From the NCBI GenBank assembly GCA_937925515.1, contig CALALP010000017.1, positions 1-29,807 on the forward strand: a DNA stretch of 29,807 nt, written 5' to 3'. How positions within the stretch are numbered: position 1 is the first letter of the stretch; the number at the start of each line of letters is the position of its first letter. The notes under the pieces are model-generated. The model ran no database searches. It was not told the DNA's origin and saw nothing but the letters and a program-made list of their open reading frames with translations. The position numbers and the translations under genes are program-made. Positions 7,139 to 14,581 of the stretch are shown in pieces. Source of the stretch: an uncultured Lachnoanaerobaculum sp. Its GTDB lineage: Bacteria; Bacillota; Clostridia; Lachnospirales; Lachnospiraceae.

Positions 7139-8260
7139 TTACTTTGAATCAAACTTTGTAACTACCATGTGAATTATATAAGGAATTATTACAACAGGAA
7201 TTGTAATGTATCCAAGATATTTATATCCCCTTGCTACAATTACATTAAGACCTAATTGTGCAATTAAAAATGCTGCGAAAGTACAAATAAAAGTAACTAA
7301 AATAACATTTCTTCCCGGTTTAGCAGTAGGGTCAAAGCTCTTGTCTATTGCTGCACATATACGATTTGACATACCTGCTATCATATTTACAGCAGTAGAT
7401 ACAGAACCTAAAACTATCAAAATAGAAATAATAGGTCTTAACAAATCAGGTGCAACTCCTCTATTTACAAGAATCAAAAGAGGTATAGCCTCTTTTTGAA
7501 AGTCAGGGTTATCAGTAATAGCCATAAGTCCTACAACTGCCATTAAAATCATAACAATATTTACAAAAAATCCCATTACCATTGAAGTTTTTGCCTCTTC
7601 TTCGCTCTCAAAAGGTTTAGCATGTTGAACCATAAGACCTATACAACCAAGCTGGAATGAGGCATAAAGTATTCCTGACCACAATGCTTTTCCAAAAGAT
7701 ACCGGTGCGGCGGCACTTGCTGCTAAGTTTCTGCTTATATCTCCCCATTGTGCAATTATGTTTGGAATGTAAACTACCAAAAGTCCTACAACTATGAGTA
7801 CTGAAAGAGTTGCCGCAACTTTTCTTACAACATTTGTACCATATACTGCAACTATAAAAATAAATACTCCAACAAAAACAGTTCCAATCCAATAATTTAA
7901 ACCAAAAGCTGTTTCCATAGTCTTAACTCCGGTAGCAAATGCTGCGGCAGGAGCAACACAAATAGTAACAAAATATACTACCTCATACAAATTTGAAAAA
8001 ACTACGGCATATTTCCCATAAAAACTGTTATTAAAACTTCTGTAATCATATAGATTATGTTTCTTTGCATACTTTAGAGCATACCACTGATAAAAAGCCC
8101 CTATTGCTTGAGTGAGTATACAGGTTATAAACGCCCAAATTCCAAAATTTACAAAAAACTGTCTTAACTGATTTCCGGAGGCAAAACCTCCACCGAATTG
8201 AGTAGTGAACCATACAAATGCAACACCCATAGCAATCGGCATTTTATTCTTGTCTATCAT
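7139..8260 (-). CDS. YkvI-type membrane transporter in the fld operon
   Basis: Integral membrane protein, 373 aa, with about ten hydrophobic helices starting near residue 8 (GVAFVWFTTQFGGGFASGNQ). The Gly-rich first helix and overall layout match the YkvI group of the amino-acid/polyamine/organocation (LeuT-fold) superfamily. The assignment is by general resemblance. Its place between fldC and fldA suggests it imports an aromatic amino acid or aryl-lactate, or exports the aryl-propionate product. Substrate and direction are inference. It has an AAGGAAG ribosome site and is separated from fldA by MITE copy 2. Confidence 0.8.
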   Translation of the reverse strand: MIDKNKMPIAMGVAFVWFTTQFGGGFASGNQLRQFFVNFGIWAFITCILTQAIGAFYQWYALKYAKKHNLYDYRSFNNSFYGKYAVVFSNLYEVVYFVTICVAPAAAFATGVKTMETAFGLNYWIGTVFVGVFIFIVAVYGTNVVRKVAATLSVLIVVGLLVVYIPNIIAQWGDISRNLAASAAAPVSFGKALWSGILYASFQLGCIGLMVQHAKPFESEEEAKTSMVMGFFVNIVMILMAVVGLMAITDNPDFQKEAIPLLILVNRGVAPDLLRPIISILIVLGSVSTAVNMIAGMSNRICAAIDKSFDPTAKPGRNVILVTFICTFAAFLIAQLGLNVIVARGYKYLGYITIPVVIIPYIIHMVVTKFDSK

Positions 8261-8377
8261 ACTTCTTCCTTCTTTCTATTTTTCTACCTTATTTATTTTT
8301 AAAATAATCTATAATGCTTTCTAGTTCTAATAAATAAGAGTAGAAAAACTCATATAGAATATTTCAAATTCAAAATA

Positions 8378-9481
8378 TTAAAGCATTTCCTTAAATGCTT
8401 GTAACATTGTGTTTGCTTGCTCATAATTAACCATTTGTCTATCAACTTCTATATTGATATGAGAAAGTCCATTTCTATCACAAGCTCTTTTTATTGGTAC
8501 ATAGTCAAATTCTTCCGGATCGCAAAACTTGGTCATAAGAACAATTACTCCCTTTGCACCATTTTCCTTTGCCTCATTTATAATATAATCAACTCTTTTT
8601 TTATCTCTATCATAAAGTAAAGTGCAGTTATCCATATTTGCAAACTTAACAGCAAGTGCCTCAAGTGGATCTTCCATGTTTGGAATATCTGTTCTATATT
8701 GTCTTGACTGAGCCGCTATATCATCTGCAACAACCTTAATATCATTGTCATCAAAGATACTTAGTAAATTCTTTGAATCTGCAAGTATCCCTGTAATATA
8801 AACTCTTGCATCATTCTTATCCTCAGCACCATTTTTTAGCTCTTTTATAATTTCTCTTACAAGCTTAGTATGTTCTTCCTTAAGCATAAACCAAGCACTT
8901 TTATAAACTGCACATCTATCTTTTTCGCTTATTTTATATTTGCTTATAACCTTGGCAAATTCCCTCATTACAGCATTATGCTCATTATAAATCTGATTAC
9001 TTTTTCTAAGTTCCTCAGGGGAAAATTCTGCCCCTGTATATTTATTTAAATCCCTTATAATTCTTTCATAGCCTGCTTTTGTAAACTTAATACCATATTC
9101 CGGCTTTCTATTTTGTGGATAGGTCATTGGAATAAATGGTATATCTTTTACAGCATATTTCCAGTTTTGCCCTAAAGTCTTTAGTGAATCACAAAGTGAG
9201 GGTACAATTATTGCACTTACACCTTTATATTTTCCTTTTATACCAAGTTCAAGTACTGTCTGCATTATAGAGCATATAAATGCAGGATAATACATTTTTG
9301 CCTCATTTACTTCTATATCTGCTCCCCAAATTCCCATTGGAACAATTCCCATAGAATGTACTAATTCCTCAGGTGTGTAAACAGGAGCAACTGCTACTAC
9401 CTTTTTACCCTCTGATAAATATTTATCAAGTTGCTTTTTAGGTGAGCTTGCAACTTCATAAAGTATCTCAAGTGCTTTCAT
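8378..9481 (-). CDS. fldC: 2-Hydroxyacyl-CoA dehydratase beta subunit, FldC type
   Basis: One half of the iron-sulfur dehydratase that removes water from (R)-aryl-lactyl-CoA by a ketyl-radical mechanism. The 367 aa match HadC/FldC/HgdB. Family landmarks are VAPVYTPEELVHSMGIVPMG (residues 31-50) and the three candidate cluster cysteines in PAFICSIMQ (Cys70), VPSLCDSLK (Cys97) and MTKFCDPEEFDY (Cys320). The gene starts 22 bases after fldB with a perfect GAGGAGG. It needs the FldI activator encoded upstream. The substrate class comes from context, chiefly fldA. Confidence 0.93.
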   Translation of the reverse strand: MKALEILYEVASSPKKQLDKYLSEGKKVVAVAPVYTPEELVHSMGIVPMGIWGADIEVNEAKMYYPAFICSIMQTVLELGIKGKYKGVSAIIVPSLCDSLKTLGQNWKYAVKDIPFIPMTYPQNRKPEYGIKFTKAGYERIIRDLNKYTGAEFSPEELRKSNQIYNEHNAVMREFAKVISKYKISEKDRCAVYKSAWFMLKEEHTKLVREIIKELKNGAEDKNDARVYITGILADSKNLLSIFDDNDIKVVADDIAAQSRQYRTDIPNMEDPLEALAVKFANMDNCTLLYDRDKKRVDYIINEAKENGAKGVIVLMTKFCDPEEFDYVPIKRACDRNGLSHINIEVDRQMVNYEQANTMLQAFKEML

Positions 9482-9503
9482 TTTAATTTCCTCCTCTTAA
9501 AGA

Positions 9504-10736
9504 CTACAAGTCCTTATTCATTTCCATAATTTCCATAAGTCCCTGAACTCTAGTATCATATTGTGCCTCAGAAAAGTTTCTAGGATCTGCTTGGTCGCCG
9601 TCAAATGAGGTTACAGGAATACCACACATATCTCCTACTTGTCTACTCATCTCAGGCATAAAACCTGACCAAAGTTTACAAGAACGATTTGTATGAACCA
9701 AAAGCCCCTCGACTGAATTATCCTTACAAAGCTTAACTCTATTATCTCTAGCACGCTCAAGATTGACACAATTAGGAACTTTTGCATAAGCTCTGCACAT
9801 ACCGTCAAAATCTTCATAGATAAAGCCAAAAGCATCTGCATATATAGTAGTTACCATATTTATACCACGACTCTTAAGTCCATTTGAAGTAGCTCTTAGC
9901 CATGGCCAACAAGCAATTCCCTCAAACATAATACGATACTTTTCTTCCTCTCTAAAAGTGGACACACCCTTTACATGGTTTTCCTCATACTCTTTTAAGA
10001 GTGTTTCCATAGCATCGGCAGCCTCTGCCTTGCCTCTTGCCGTTACCATAACAGCCATGTGATTAAGTAAATCAAAACCGTTAAAAGGCGATGGTTTATA
10101 TCTTGCAGTTGCAGTTGCTTTAAGCCATGCTCTTGAACTTCTGCCTGATATTTTTCTTACTTCCTCATATCTGCCATTATCCCATTTTTTACCTGTTATT
10201 TCTTCTAGTTGATGTATTGCGTCCCAAAATTGTGCCTTTATATACTCTGCCATTTCATCTGAAACTTCGTAATCAGGATTAAAAGGTATATCAATCATAA
10301 TCATTGGAATATTAAGTTCATTTGCTATATTCTCATACCACTTAATCATGCAGTTGCAAATGTTATTGCAACATAACACAAAATCAGGTAGTGGCATATT
10401 CTGTTCAGGGGCTTCTTTGAGCTTCATATATGCCAATGAAATTCTTGCATAGGCACATATATCATTGGAATATCCGTCCCCCTCACTTTCTGAACACATT
10501 CTTTCTCCACCTCCTCTTGCTGCAATTCCTGCTGCTTGGTTTTCAGGATAACAAACATATAATCCCAAGGTTTCAGGAATTTCCACAGGAAAGTTACTGG
10601 CACACCAACCCACTTTTTCGCCTCTTGCCTTAGCAGCAATACAATCGCTATAGGCTTTCATTGCAATTTGACCTAATTTATACTTTGCAGAATTAGGATC
10701 AGGTGCAGGTCTGCTTTTTTTTACTTCTTCTGCCAT
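9504..10736 (-). CDS. fldB: 2-Hydroxyacyl-CoA dehydratase alpha subunit, FldB type
   Basis: Catalytic partner of FldC, 410 aa, HgdA/HadB/FldB family. The candidate [4Fe-4S] ligands are Cys94 in NDICAYARIS, a Cys in the cluster LCCNNICNCM (121-130) and Cys353 in NRSCKLWSG. The N-terminal part has GWCASNFPVEIPETLGLYVC (residues 43-62), the usual substrate-side segment. The C-terminus has GIPVTSFDGDQADPRNFSEAQ. A GAGAGGAG ribosome site precedes the ATG, and fldI ends 93 bases upstream. Together with FldC it converts phenyllactyl-CoA to cinnamoyl-CoA, or the indole equivalent. Confidence 0.93.
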   Translation of the reverse strand: MAEEVKKSRPAPDPNSAKYKLGQIAMKAYSDCIAAKARGEKVGWCASNFPVEIPETLGLYVCYPENQAAGIAARGGGERMCSESEGDGYSNDICAYARISLAYMKLKEAPEQNMPLPDFVLCCNNICNCMIKWYENIANELNIPMIMIDIPFNPDYEVSDEMAEYIKAQFWDAIHQLEEITGKKWDNGRYEEVRKISGRSSRAWLKATATARYKPSPFNGFDLLNHMAVMVTARGKAEAADAMETLLKEYEENHVKGVSTFREEEKYRIMFEGIACWPWLRATSNGLKSRGINMVTTIYADAFGFIYEDFDGMCRAYAKVPNCVNLERARDNRVKLCKDNSVEGLLVHTNRSCKLWSGFMPEMSRQVGDMCGIPVTSFDGDQADPRNFSEAQYDTRVQGLMEIMEMNKDL

Positions 10737-10829
10737 AAAAAATCTCCTCTCTTACTAAAATACTCTTATTTTAATAGTTAGTTAATAAACTATCAAACTT
10801 AATGAATAAATTACTTTAATGCTAAAAAA

Positions 10830-11606
10830 TTACTTGTCTGCTTTTCTATATCCATATATTGCAGCCCCCAATGCTCCCATAAGCTGTGCATATTTATGAT
10901 AATGAATTTCAACTCCAAGTTCTTTTGCTATAGCATTTCTAACCCCTGAGTTTCTTGCAACTCCTCCACTCATACATACTTCTTCTTTTATTCCAACTCT
11001 TTTTGCCAGTGCCACTACTCTAGTAGCAACAGACTGACATATCCCTGCAACTAAATCAGGTATATGAACTCCCTTTGCAAGTTGAGATATTACCTCAGAT
11101 TCTGCAAATACTGTACAAGTGCTTGAAATGCTCGCAGGTGTTTTAGATAATGCCGCTTGAACTTCAAGTTCTGAAATATCGAGATTTAAAATATTTGCCA
11201 TAACATCTAAAAATCTCCCTGTTCCTGCTGCACATTTATCATTCATAATAAAATTGGTCATCTTACCCTGCTCACTTAAAGCTAAAACCTTAGCGTCCTG
11301 ACCCCCAATATCTATAACTGTTCTAGTATTTGGCATTAGAAAATGTACTCCAATAGCATGGCAAGACAACTCGCTTACTTGATAGTCTGCCCCCTCATAA
11401 GTATTTCTTCCATACCCCGTTGCAACAGTCAAAGCAATGTCTTCTTTGGGTAAACCACTTTCATTCATGACATTTTCAATAGCCCTTACAACTCCGTCTG
11501 TTCCTACTGTCGCAACAACAATAGAAGAACTTACTATATCAGTACCGTCTTTTAAAATAATAGCCTTAGAGGTAGTAGAACCAATATCAACTCCCAGTGT
11601 ATACAT
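10830..11606 (-). CDS. fldI: ATP-dependent dehydratase activator FldI
   Basis: Homodimeric [4Fe-4S] ATPase (BadF/BcrA, HgdC family) that injects one high-energy electron into the FldBC dehydratase. The 258 aa are the usual length. It shows the ASKHA phosphate loops DIGSTTSK (7-14) and DIGGQDAK (99-106), and the two cluster cysteines that bridge the dimer, NDKCAAGTG (Cys125) and SSTCTVFAESE (Cys164). The C-terminal adenosine motif is MSGGVARNSGV. It is the first gene of the operon, with AAGGAG seven bases before the ATG and a 410-bp non-coding region upstream. The protein would be oxygen-sensitive, in keeping with an anaerobe. Confidence 0.95.
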   Translation of the reverse strand: MYTLGVDIGSTTSKAIILKDGTDIVSSSIVVATVGTDGVVRAIENVMNESGLPKEDIALTVATGYGRNTYEGADYQVSELSCHAIGVHFLMPNTRTVIDIGGQDAKVLALSEQGKMTNFIMNDKCAAGTGRFLDVMANILNLDISELEVQAALSKTPASISSTCTVFAESEVISQLAKGVHIPDLVAGICQSVATRVVALAKRVGIKEEVCMSGGVARNSGVRNAIAKELGVEIHYHKYAQLMGALGAAIYGYRKADK

Positions 11607-12017
11607 AGATTCTCCTTATATTAATATTAATAACAGCCACTTACAAACTACTTTGTTACTGTCATATTTATTATATCAAAAAATCCAAAAGCCTGCGAGT
11701 AGGTATTGTTAAATTGTATTAGTATTTTAAATAGTATTTTTGATTATAACTAATTTAGTTCATATCTACTTTAAGTTGGTGAAATAAATTGTTTAAAATA
11801 TATTATTATACAATATTACGGTCAATTCCACTAAATAATTTCACTTTATACTACAACATTTTGTACTAAATAGTCAAGATTATAGAATTGTTATTTTAAT
11901 TAAAAAATTATTATGAAAAGCGACTACATGTTCAATATCATACTAGATTTTCTACTTTTTTTAAATACATCTATGAGCTATAATTAAAACTAACATTATA
12001 GAAAGGTTGTAAAACTA
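11607..12017. other. Divergent intergenic region before the fld operon
   Basis: A 411-bp AT-rich gap between fldI (minus) and the 156-aa gene (plus). Several promoter-like strings occur: a TATAAT at 11670-11675 without a good -35, TTGACC-17-TATATT at 11797-11825 on the minus strand, and TATAAT at 11979-11984 on the plus strand. I see no coding sequence, riboswitch or tRNA. The length leaves room for a regulator site, but no clear operator stands out. Confidence 0.6.
11797..11825 (-). promoter_or_regulatory. Candidate promoter of the fld operon
   Basis: On the minus strand there is TTGACC, a 17-base spacer and TATATT. This would give a leader of roughly 185 bases before the fldI start. Other candidates lie nearby, including a TTGACT around 11872 and a lone TATAAT at 11670-11675, so this is only the best of several. 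Confidence 0.4.
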
Positions 12018-12488
12018 ATGTATAGTCAAAACATAGAAAACTTATTAAGCAAAACAACATATTATCTAATAACAACTTTTAACAAAATATATGACGAAAA
12101 AAGTAGCTTTGAATTACTAGAAGATTATTTTCTTTCTAAGTGCATAGACACATACATAGATAAATTAACATTTTCTATCTTCAAAATAATAACTTCGCAT
12201 AAATATTATATTGAGCTGACTGAGATAATGGATAAAACTGTATTGAATTATAACGAATATGAAGATATAAGCAATTTTGATTATATTGAAATATCAGATA
12301 TAATCAAAACTGTAATAAAAACAGGTGCAAGTTCTTTAAACATATTCTTGTATAACAGTAATTCATTAATTACATTATCAGACCAAAGTGCAGTTGTTTT
12401 TAGTGATGATGAGGATTTACTTAAAGACATAAAAAATATATTAGAAATTGACGGATTACATTTTTTTAAAAAAGAGGAAGAAGTTTAA
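12018..12488 (+). CDS. Hypothetical protein divergent from the fld operon
   Basis: 156 aa, not recognised. The protein is Ile/Lys/Asn/Tyr-rich, with no signal peptide, membrane segment, helix-turn-helix or metal motif that I can identify. The C-terminus is acidic and then lysine-rich (FSDDEDLLKDIKN, FFKKEEEV). It appears mainly alpha-helical in the first two-thirds. It is one of few plus-strand genes here, begins after AAAGG at a rather long spacing, and ends at a hairpin shared with the convergent ABC permease. Its position opposite the fld operon invites a regulatory guess, but nothing in the protein supports that. Confidence 0.65.
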   Translation: MYSQNIENLLSKTTYYLITTFNKIYDEKSSFELLEDYFLSKCIDTYIDKLTFSIFKIITSHKYYIELTEIMDKTVLNYNEYEDISNFDYIEISDIIKTVIKTGASSLNIFLYNSNSLITLSDQSAVVFSDDEDLLKDIKNILEIDGLHFFKKEEEV

Positions 12489-12497
12489 AGTAAATAA

Positions 12498-12530
12498 GCT
12501 CTTAGTTTTTATAAAAGCAAAACCAAGAGC
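12498..12530. terminator. Hairpin between convergent genes, likely bidirectional terminator
   Basis: GCTCTTAGTTTT and AAAACCAAGAGC pair around about nine bases. The single imperfect position is an A-C mismatch on the plus strand and a G-U pair on the minus strand, so the hairpin is better formed in minus-strand RNA. The U-tracts on either side are short. The hairpin overlaps the last codons and stop of the ABC-permease gene. Confidence 0.6.
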
Positions 12531-13407
12531 CTATATACTTATAAAGATATTTTATAGCACCGTCTACCATACCTTGTATAATCTGTTTTTGTGCTAGAAT
12601 AAATAATGTAATTATAGGAATCATAGCTAAAAATGCCGCTGAAAGTATCAAATCCCATTGTTTAACATAAGAGCCTACAAAACTGCTGACTGCAATCGGA
12701 AGTGTTTTAATCTTACCATTTAGTCCTAGCATAATTGCAGGTAAAAGATAGTCATTCCAAATCCATAGACCATTTAAAATTAAAATAGTCATCTGTACAG
12801 GTCGCATAAGTGGAAATATTATTCTAAAAAATGTTCCCTCAGGACTGCAACCGTCTATCTTAGCTGCCTCCTCAAGTTCATAAGGAATCCCCTTTATAAA
12901 ACCATGAAAAATAAATACAGACATAGAGCCACCAAAACCTATGTATGCAAATATTATTCCCTTGTAGGAAGATAACATTTTTATACCTGTAAATGCTGCT
13001 ATATTTTTGTATACTGTAAGGATTGGTAACATTACCACTTGAAAAGGAATAACCATAGCGGCAACAAGTATCATAAATATTGTATTTGACCAAGCCTTTA
13101 TATGATTACGACTAAGTACCCAAGCAGCCATACATGAAAAAAGTGTAATTAAAACAAGTGAAACTAATGTTATAATCATTGAACTTGTAAATGAAGTCCA
13201 ATAGCTGAAGTTTACGTTATTTATAACATTATTCATATTTGTAAGCGTCTGTCCCCAATTCTTTGGAAATGCTATCGGACTTATTACAATATCTGCACTT
13301 GTTTTTGCAGTATTTAATATAACAAGTAAAAACGGAAACAATATCAAAAATGTGAGTATAATTCCAACTATTGTGCCTATAATGCTTCTAGTTTTTTTTG
13401 CTATCAT
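12502..13407 (-). CDS. Orphan carbohydrate-type ABC transporter permease (MalG/UgpE-like), extended C-terminus
   Basis: Inner membrane subunit of a CUT1 sugar importer, 301 aa, six predicted helices. The EAA loop that docks the ATPase is clear: ELEEAAKIDGCSPEGTFFRI about two-thirds along. Family members usually end near a QGMVDGAIK-type motif. Here about 13 residues (YLYKYIGSWFCFY plus KN) follow, and their codons run into the terminator hairpin at 12498-12530. This suggests loss of the native stop at about 12547-12549. No binding protein, second permease or ATPase gene is adjacent, so the protein probably does not function alone and may be a relic of a deleted sugar operon. Confidence 0.82.
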   Translation of the reverse strand: MIAKKTRSIIGTIVGIILTFLILFPFLLVILNTAKTSADIVISPIAFPKNWGQTLTNMNNVINNVNFSYWTSFTSSMIITLVSLVLITLFSCMAAWVLSRNHIKAWSNTIFMILVAAMVIPFQVVMLPILTVYKNIAAFTGIKMLSSYKGIIFAYIGFGGSMSVFIFHGFIKGIPYELEEAAKIDGCSPEGTFFRIIFPLMRPVQMTILILNGLWIWNDYLLPAIMLGLNGKIKTLPIAVSSFVGSYVKQWDLILSAAFLAMIPIITLFILAQKQIIQGMVDGAIKYLYKYIGSWFCFYKN

Positions 13408-13709
13408 AATTCCACCTCTTTCTTTTTACTGATATATACTTGAGTAAGTGAAACTATTGCAAGAAATTACAAGGAAATTTTTATGCTTAATTTATAAAAA
13501 ATTAAATCTTATTTTTATGCAATATGTATAAGACAATTCCTACAATTCATAGCTTTATTGTCCCACAAGGAACAGATTCTTTGGAGTCCATTTTTTTTAT
13601 TTTTGTATAAAAAAAGAGAACTGTTGCTATGGTAGCTTTTTATCTGCTTTTGCAACAGTTCTATATGGATAATGATTTCGCCCAACTAAAGTAAATTTAT
13701 AGAGAAAAC
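13408..13709. other. Non-coding gap between ABC permease and Rpn remnant
   Basis: A 302-bp AT-rich stretch with no credible gene. It contains a perfect 11-bp inverted repeat listed separately. At about 13558-13575 there is a short TTGTCCCACAAGGAACA string that recalls the MITE hairpin in decayed form. Upstream sugar-operon genes that should accompany the permease are absent. Confidence 0.5.
13617..13662. repeat. Short inverted repeat resembling MITE ends
   Basis: AGAACTGTTGC (13617-13627) and GCAACAGTTCT (13652-13662) are perfect inverted repeats around 24 bases. The CTGTTGC...GCAACAG ends resemble the ends of the four MITE copies and of IS6-family elements. It could be a minimal, internally deleted relative or a plain hairpin. 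The plus strand has no U-tract after it. Confidence 0.5.
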
Positions 13710-13916
13710 TCATAGGCTCTTTTTATATGTAATTATATTATATCTCCTCAGTAACTCCTCTCTATAATCCTCGTCTTGAGCTGCTCTTTTTAATTCCTCT
13801 ATTTTGCCCTCCTCAAGTAAAATTATTGTTAATTTTGAAAACTCTATTTTGCCTCTCTTTTCCCCCTCAATTATACCTTCCCTATGTATTGCCCTTTCTC
13901 TTTCAAGCAGTTTCAT
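13710..13916 (-). pseudogene. C-terminal fragment of an Rpn-family nuclease/transposase
   Basis: The 68-aa product MKLLERERAIHREG... is charged and helical, ending ELKRAAQDEDYREELLRRYNI. It matches the C-terminal tail typical of the PD-(D/E)XK Rpn-type proteins common in Clostridia. The nuclease core, roughly 200 residues, is absent. An ATG in the same frame occurs 39 bases further upstream, but only this ATG has a strong ribosome site (GGAGGTGG), which itself encodes the MEVEYM motif. A terminator lies just upstream at 13972-14018, so transcription would need its own promoter. It may be a dead fragment, or a small protein like the internal-start C-terminal products described for E. coli rpn genes. 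Confidence 0.6.
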
Positions 13917-13971
13917 GTATTCCACCTCCATTGCTTTATTATTTTTAATTGCCATTACTCTTATTAATATG

Positions 13972-14018
13972 AAAAAATTGAGGTTATAATCTAAAAACAG
14001 AATCTAACCTCAATTTTT
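13972..14018. terminator. Bidirectional intrinsic terminator after ybaK
   Basis: A perfect 14-bp inverted repeat, AAAAATTGAGGTTA with TAACCTCAATTTTT, encloses about 18 bases and is flanked by an A-run and a T-run. It reads as a stem followed by U's on both strands. It sits about 60 bases downstream of ybaK on the minus strand. Confidence 0.8.
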
Positions 14019-14081
14019 TTAACTGTTACTATGATATTTTCATCTACTGTTAAATACCATATAACAAAAAAACATCCAAAA

Positions 14082-14558
14082 TCATAACACCAAACCAACA
14101 ACTTCAAACCTTAAAACTTTCTCAAGTTCTGTTAAAGTTGTTTCTATTTGATAGCCAATCTTTCCTGCACTAAATATTATCTTATCCCTATCTTTTGCAC
14201 TCTCATCTATGAATGTTTTAAAATTCTTTTTCATTCCAATAGGAGAACAACCTCCATGAATATAACCTGTAAGTGGAAGTAATTCCTTTGACTTAATCAT
14301 TTCTATACTTTTTTCTGCCGCCACTTTTGCCGCCTTTTTCAAATCAAGTTCTTTTTCTACCGGTATTACAAAAACATAATGTTCTTTTGATTTACCAACT
14401 GTAACTAAGGTTTTAAATACATCTTTTGTATCTTCTCCCAAAAGATTAGCTACTTCAACTCCGTTAGTTACAGGTGTATCAACATAAGAATGAGAAGTGT
14501 ATACAATTTTTTTGCTATCAAGTATTCGCATTACATTTGTTTTTTCAATATTTTTCAT
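14082..14558 (-). CDS. ybaK: YbaK/EbsC-type aminoacyl-tRNA deacylase
   Basis: Trans-editing enzyme that hydrolyses mischarged Cys-tRNA(Pro) in the cytoplasm. The 158-aa length is typical. Family landmarks are FKTLVTVG with the conserved Lys at about residue 49, FVIPVEKELDLKKAAK, and GYIHGGCSPIGMKK (the GGxSPxG signature), then FSAGKIGYQIE. It begins 23 bases after the PrdC/TSUP chimera and ends before a clear terminator. The two may be cotranscribed, but no functional link is apparent. Confidence 0.93.
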   Translation of the reverse strand: MKNIEKTNVMRILDSKKIVYTSHSYVDTPVTNGVEVANLLGEDTKDVFKTLVTVGKSKEHYVFVIPVEKELDLKKAAKVAAEKSIEMIKSKELLPLTGYIHGGCSPIGMKKNFKTFIDESAKDRDKIIFSAGKIGYQIETTLTELEKVLRFEVVGLVL

Positions 14559-14581
14559 AACTAATTATCCATTAAAATTTT

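Noticed and set aside
7617..7892. Minus-strand open frame of 91 codons within the transporter gene
   Set aside because: It is an alternative frame of the YkvI-type gene, with unnatural Cys/Trp-rich composition and no ribosome site.
11607..12017. Small RNA or riboswitch upstream of fldI
   Set aside because: The region is long enough, but I find no stable GC-containing helix or known aptamer signature, only scattered promoter-like strings.
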